Origin: SZUA-370 sp034003955
Lineage (GTDB): Bacteria; Spirochaetota; Spirochaetia; Treponematales; UBA12059
DNA: 43,863 nt
NCBI GenBank assembly: GCA_034003955.1
Contig: JAVEXO010000022.1
Location: forward strand, 1-43,863
Reading direction: 5' to 3'
Shown here: positions 41,529 to 43,863 of the stretch, piece by piece
How the letters are laid out: each line of letters starts with the position of its first letter
How positions within the stretch are numbered: position 1 is the first letter of the stretch
Notes under the pieces: model-generated
What the model was told of the DNA's origin: nothing
Database searches by the model: none
The model's input: the letters and a program-made list of their open reading frames with translations, nothing else
Position numbers and translations under genes: made by a program

Positions 41529-41750
41529 TTATTTATGTTTCATGACGAAGACACCATCCCAGTCTTCATCAGGAGGATCCAGGGCGTAATGATCGCATCG
41601 ATCGAGGTATACCTTTGAAGGCCCGTCCGCTGGGTCTATGGCGAGAGCAGCCACGAAACGCTCAGAGGCGTCTGAGAAGCGTAAGAGTTTATAGAACCTG
41701 CGTCCTTCTGCAAACAGCTCAAGAACTCGCTTCTTGTCTTCACTGATCAT
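41529..41750 (-). CDS. Small TPR-like protein resembling the C-terminal tail of spirochaetal adenylate cyclases
   Basis: ATG 41750, six bases after GGGAG, gives 73 residues; an upstream in-frame codon at 41771 is less likely. The sequence contains one TPR-like helical pair (LFAEGRRFYKLLRFSDASER, FVAALAIDPADGPSKVYLDR). It ends in CDHYALDPPDEDWDGVFVMK. This ending is very like the C-terminal part after the catalytic domain in many spirochaetal class III adenylate cyclases (pattern DGPS..L.RC....PP..WDGVF). No cyclase domain is attached here. Function is unknown; it may be a free adaptor. Recognition is from memory of the motif. Confidence 0.7.
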   Translation of the reverse strand: MISEDKKRVLELFAEGRRFYKLLRFSDASERFVAALAIDPADGPSKVYLDRCDHYALDPPDEDWDGVFVMKHK

Positions 41751-41784
41751 GAAGGCTCCCTTCCAGACCACCTGGGCTGCTCAC

Positions 41785-42450
41785 TTAGCTGCGGGCAGAC
41801 TTGGCGATGTCTTCAATCGTTTCTATCTCTATAGCATCCTGCTTGAGGTTTTCAGTCTTGGCTTTAAGGGTCGTACTATGGCTCTCTAGATCATCTAACA
41901 GGCTTGCCGTCTGTATGGCGATTGTCTTGGCGGCATCTATAGAGACGTCTTGTCCTATGCCGGCCAGCACGGTCCTGGCCTTTTTAAGGCCACTGGTTAT
42001 ATGACTAAAATTCTGGTCGCATAGCCTTAAGCGCTCTTCCAGGTTGCGATTCTGAAGGACCAGTTCATGTGAGCGCAGGACTACCCTGATCCGTGCCAAT
42101 ACCTCTGAGAAATTAAAAGGCTTTGTTATATAATCATCGGCTCCCAGCTCCAGCCCTTCAACCTTGTCTTTGACGTCATCGAGGGCTGAGAACATAATAA
42201 TCGGTGTCTCGGAAAACTCTGCATAGGAAGGTGACGATTTTATCGTTTTTATAACTTCCCAGCCGCTCAGTTTTGGCATGATGTTGTCGAGGAGCATAAG
42301 ATCGGGCCTAAGCCGTTTTACCGCATCGAGGGCTTGTTGACCGTCGGTGGCAGTATGCACATCAAACCCTAGCTTTGATAACATTACCTCGAAGAACTCA
42401 AGGTTTATTCGTTCATCGTCTACTACCAGTATACGTTTTTTTCTTTGCAA
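41785..42450 (-). CDS. Single-domain response regulator with C-terminal helical extension
   Basis: The best start is TTG 42450: GGAGGG lies five bases upstream and the receiver domain begins at once (QRKKRILVVDDERINLEF). An in-frame GTG at 42486 would add 12 residues, but has no ribosome-binding site. The receiver has Asp55 (LMLLDNIMPKLSG), Ser/Thr switch FSAL and Lys110 (ITKPF). Residues about 130-221 form long helices, probably a coiled coil, with no DNA-binding or enzyme domain. It probably signals by protein contact. No kinase gene lies next to it; lnt is upstream. Confidence 0.85.
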   Translation of the reverse strand: MQRKKRILVVDDERINLEFFEVMLSKLGFDVHTATDGQQALDAVKRLRPDLMLLDNIMPKLSGWEVIKTIKSSPSYAEFSETPIIMFSALDDVKDKVEGLELGADDYITKPFNFSEVLARIRVVLRSHELVLQNRNLEERLRLCDQNFSHITSGLKKARTVLAGIGQDVSIDAAKTIAIQTASLLDDLESHSTTLKAKTENLKQDAIEIETIEDIAKSARS

Positions 42451-42568
42451 TTGAGCCCTCCGTTCTCCGACACTAGAGTTGGCCACAACGGGTTGTCTAG
42501 TCTATTCCTGTCGTTGTTGGCTGTTCTCGGTGGAATATTAAGAAACAATCAATACTGGCAGCATTTTC

Positions 42569-43863
42569 CTATATGCTATCGTTCTTGTCAATGCGAAAGA
42601 CTTTCCTGCTTATGATTATAGTTACTAGAGATAAGGCTAAAGCTATGCCGAGTATGGCTATATCAACCGCATTACCGATTTTTTCGTAGACTGTCTGGTA
42701 GGCGCTACCCAGGGGTAGGTCTACAACAAGCACACCAGGCTTGAATGGCTCCAAGGCCTGAACTACGGCACCGTTAGCGGCTATGGCAGAGGTGGAACCT
42801 GTGTCGGCCGATCTGAGGACTATGGCGCCAGTCTCGGCTGCCCTAAACTGCGACATGGCAAGGTGCTGTTTCTGCATGTATGCAGAATGAGCCCAGGAGT
42901 CATTGGTCAAGACTACGAAGAAATCAGGTGATTTGAACGAAGAGAAGTATCGACCAAAGGAATCCTCGAAGCAGATGGGCGCGGCGAAACTCGCCTGTCC
43001 GGTTTGGAGTAGCCTGGGACCACTACCGGGTGTCCAGTAGTTGCCGAAATTGGATATAACCCAGGGGTTCAAGACAGGAACCCTGGCCCATACGGGCATG
43101 TACTCCGAGAACGGCACGAGCATGACCTTGTCGTAACGGCCGCTTATAGAACCACCGTCATACAGAAGAGCAGAATTGTGTTCCAGACTTCTGCTCACAT
43201 CGTCTGCCTGGGCGTAGCCGTTCCCCGTCAATATCGCTACTGGATAGGCCTTGAGGTACTCGTCGACCTTGCGTATGAATTCATAGGTCGCCCTGTCGGG
43301 GCGATGCCTTAGATGCCATTCTATGGGGGGTACTATGGCAGTCTCATGCCAGACTACCAGGTCTGGTTTCTGTGCCAGCACCTCATCACTCAGCGTGGCG
43401 AGTCTGGTAAATGCATTGTCGTAGTCAGGAACGCTCTTCTGCTTGTATACGCAGGCCTGTACCAAGGCTACCCGGAAATACCCTTCCTTTGCTCCTGTTT
43501 CGTCTGTAGCAACGATAGGGTGCATGAAGGATGGCAGGGTATCAGGCTTGTCCGGATGGCCAAAGACCAGTGTTAGCACCATGCACGCTATGCCGAATGA
43601 TGCCCGAGCGCTTGCCCCGAGCACTTTCCCTTGTGTTGGCCCTGAGAGCCGCCTGATAGACGCAAACAGGGATACATTGGCAAGGGTTATGGTGAGACCA
43701 ACGAGGGCTACGCCTCCAATCGATGAAAGCCAGAGAGCGGCTCTGCTCTCTACGAAGGCGTAGGGCAGGGTGCCGTATGGGAAGGCCAGAAACCCTACGG
43801 AGCGACCCAGCTCTGAACAGCTCCAGATGAAACCCGTGGCTATGAAGGCAAGCCGGCTCTTTG
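42569..43863 (-). CDS. lnt: Apolipoprotein N-acyltransferase, 5' end outside window
   Basis: The frame stays open to the window edge, so the N-terminal membrane part is incomplete (about 430 codons are present). Lnt adds the third acyl chain to lipoproteins on the outer face of the inner membrane. The last membrane helices are visible upstream of codon 43624, with a CSELGRSVGFLAFPYGTLPY segment as in the family. The nitrilase-like domain shows the catalytic triad: Glu in WHETAIVPP, Lys in YDKVMLVPFSEYMP and Cys in PICFEDSFG. A final membrane helix lies near the C-terminus (AVDIAILGIALALSLVTIII). Confidence 0.92.
   Translation of the reverse strand, partial: KSRLAFIATGFIWSCSELGRSVGFLAFPYGTLPYAFVESRAALWLSSIGGVALVGLTITLANVSLFASIRRLSGPTQGKVLGASARASFGIACMVLTLVFGHPDKPDTLPSFMHPIVATDETGAKEGYFRVALVQACVYKQKSVPDYDNAFTRLATLSDEVLAQKPDLVVWHETAIVPPIEWHLRHRPDRATYEFIRKVDEYLKAYPVAILTGNGYAQADDVSRSLEHNSALLYDGGSISGRYDKVMLVPFSEYMPVWARVPVLNPWVISNFGNYWTPGSGPRLLQTGQASFAAPICFEDSFGRYFSSFKSPDFFVVLTNDSWAHSAYMQKQHLAMSQFRAAETGAIVLRSADTGSTSAIAANGAVVQALEPFKPGVLVVDLPLGSAYQTVYEKIGNAVDIAILGIALALSLVTIIISRKVFRIDKNDSI

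Overview
The window looks like a chromosomal segment of a spirochaete, most probably a relative of Treponema with about 50% GC. The main reason is gene order. The left half is the spirochaetal fla operon in its typical order: flbB (5' end missing), fliK, flgD, flgE, flbD, motA, motB, fliL, fliM, fliY, fliO, fliP, fliQ, fliR, flhB, flhA, flhF, flhG, then a membrane protein, the sigma-28 gene and a FapA-type protein. FlgE carries the Lys165/Cys178 pair known from Treponema hooks. Isoleucine is often encoded by ATA throughout, including in housekeeping genes.

Layout. (1) 1-23768, + strand: hook and rod-length control, the stator (MotAB, FliL), the switch (FliM, FliY), the type III export gate (FliOPQR, FlhAB), the placement and number proteins (FlhF, FlhG) and sigma-28. 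A tail follows: a Jag_N/FapA protein, a small acidic protein, a membrane protein built like Bacillus SwrB, and an Hsp70/J-protein pair. The operon is interrupted once, at 8141-9053, by an opposite-strand outer-membrane-type gene that carries an in-frame amber codon. Upstream of it lies a divergent promoter pair over a palindrome.

(2) 23836-30855, - strand: a tightly coupled run pgi > murG > cvpA > holB-like > PAS histidine kinase > NtrC-type sigma-54 activator. It combines glycolysis, cell-wall synthesis, replication and a two-component system.

(3) 31053-32560, + strand: a PilZ-related protein and a small membrane protein. They converge with recQ and nth (- strand, 32469-34771).

(4) 34831-38226, + strand: a secreted protein with a structured leader, an NrnA-type DHH phosphoesterase, a four-copy TTGTAAC array and a terminator. 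Next come a structured intergenic stretch, a divergent sigma-70-like protein and the RdgB nucleotide-pool sanitiser.

(5) 38246-43863, - strand: lnt (5' end outside the window), a stand-alone response regulator, a 73-residue TPR-like protein, a bactofilin and pncC. Then comes rho with a long disordered N-terminus and its own promoters, and rpmE. This strand ends in a strong terminator shared with rdgB.

I saw no tRNA, rRNA, insertion sequence, prophage or CRISPR array. The items most worth following are the TTGTAAC array, the PilZ protein whose two motifs are split by a large insert, the sigma-like protein, the interrupted outer-membrane gene inside the fla operon, and the SwrB-like and Hsp70/J tail of that operon. 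All functional statements come from reading the sequence and from family knowledge; no database search was run.
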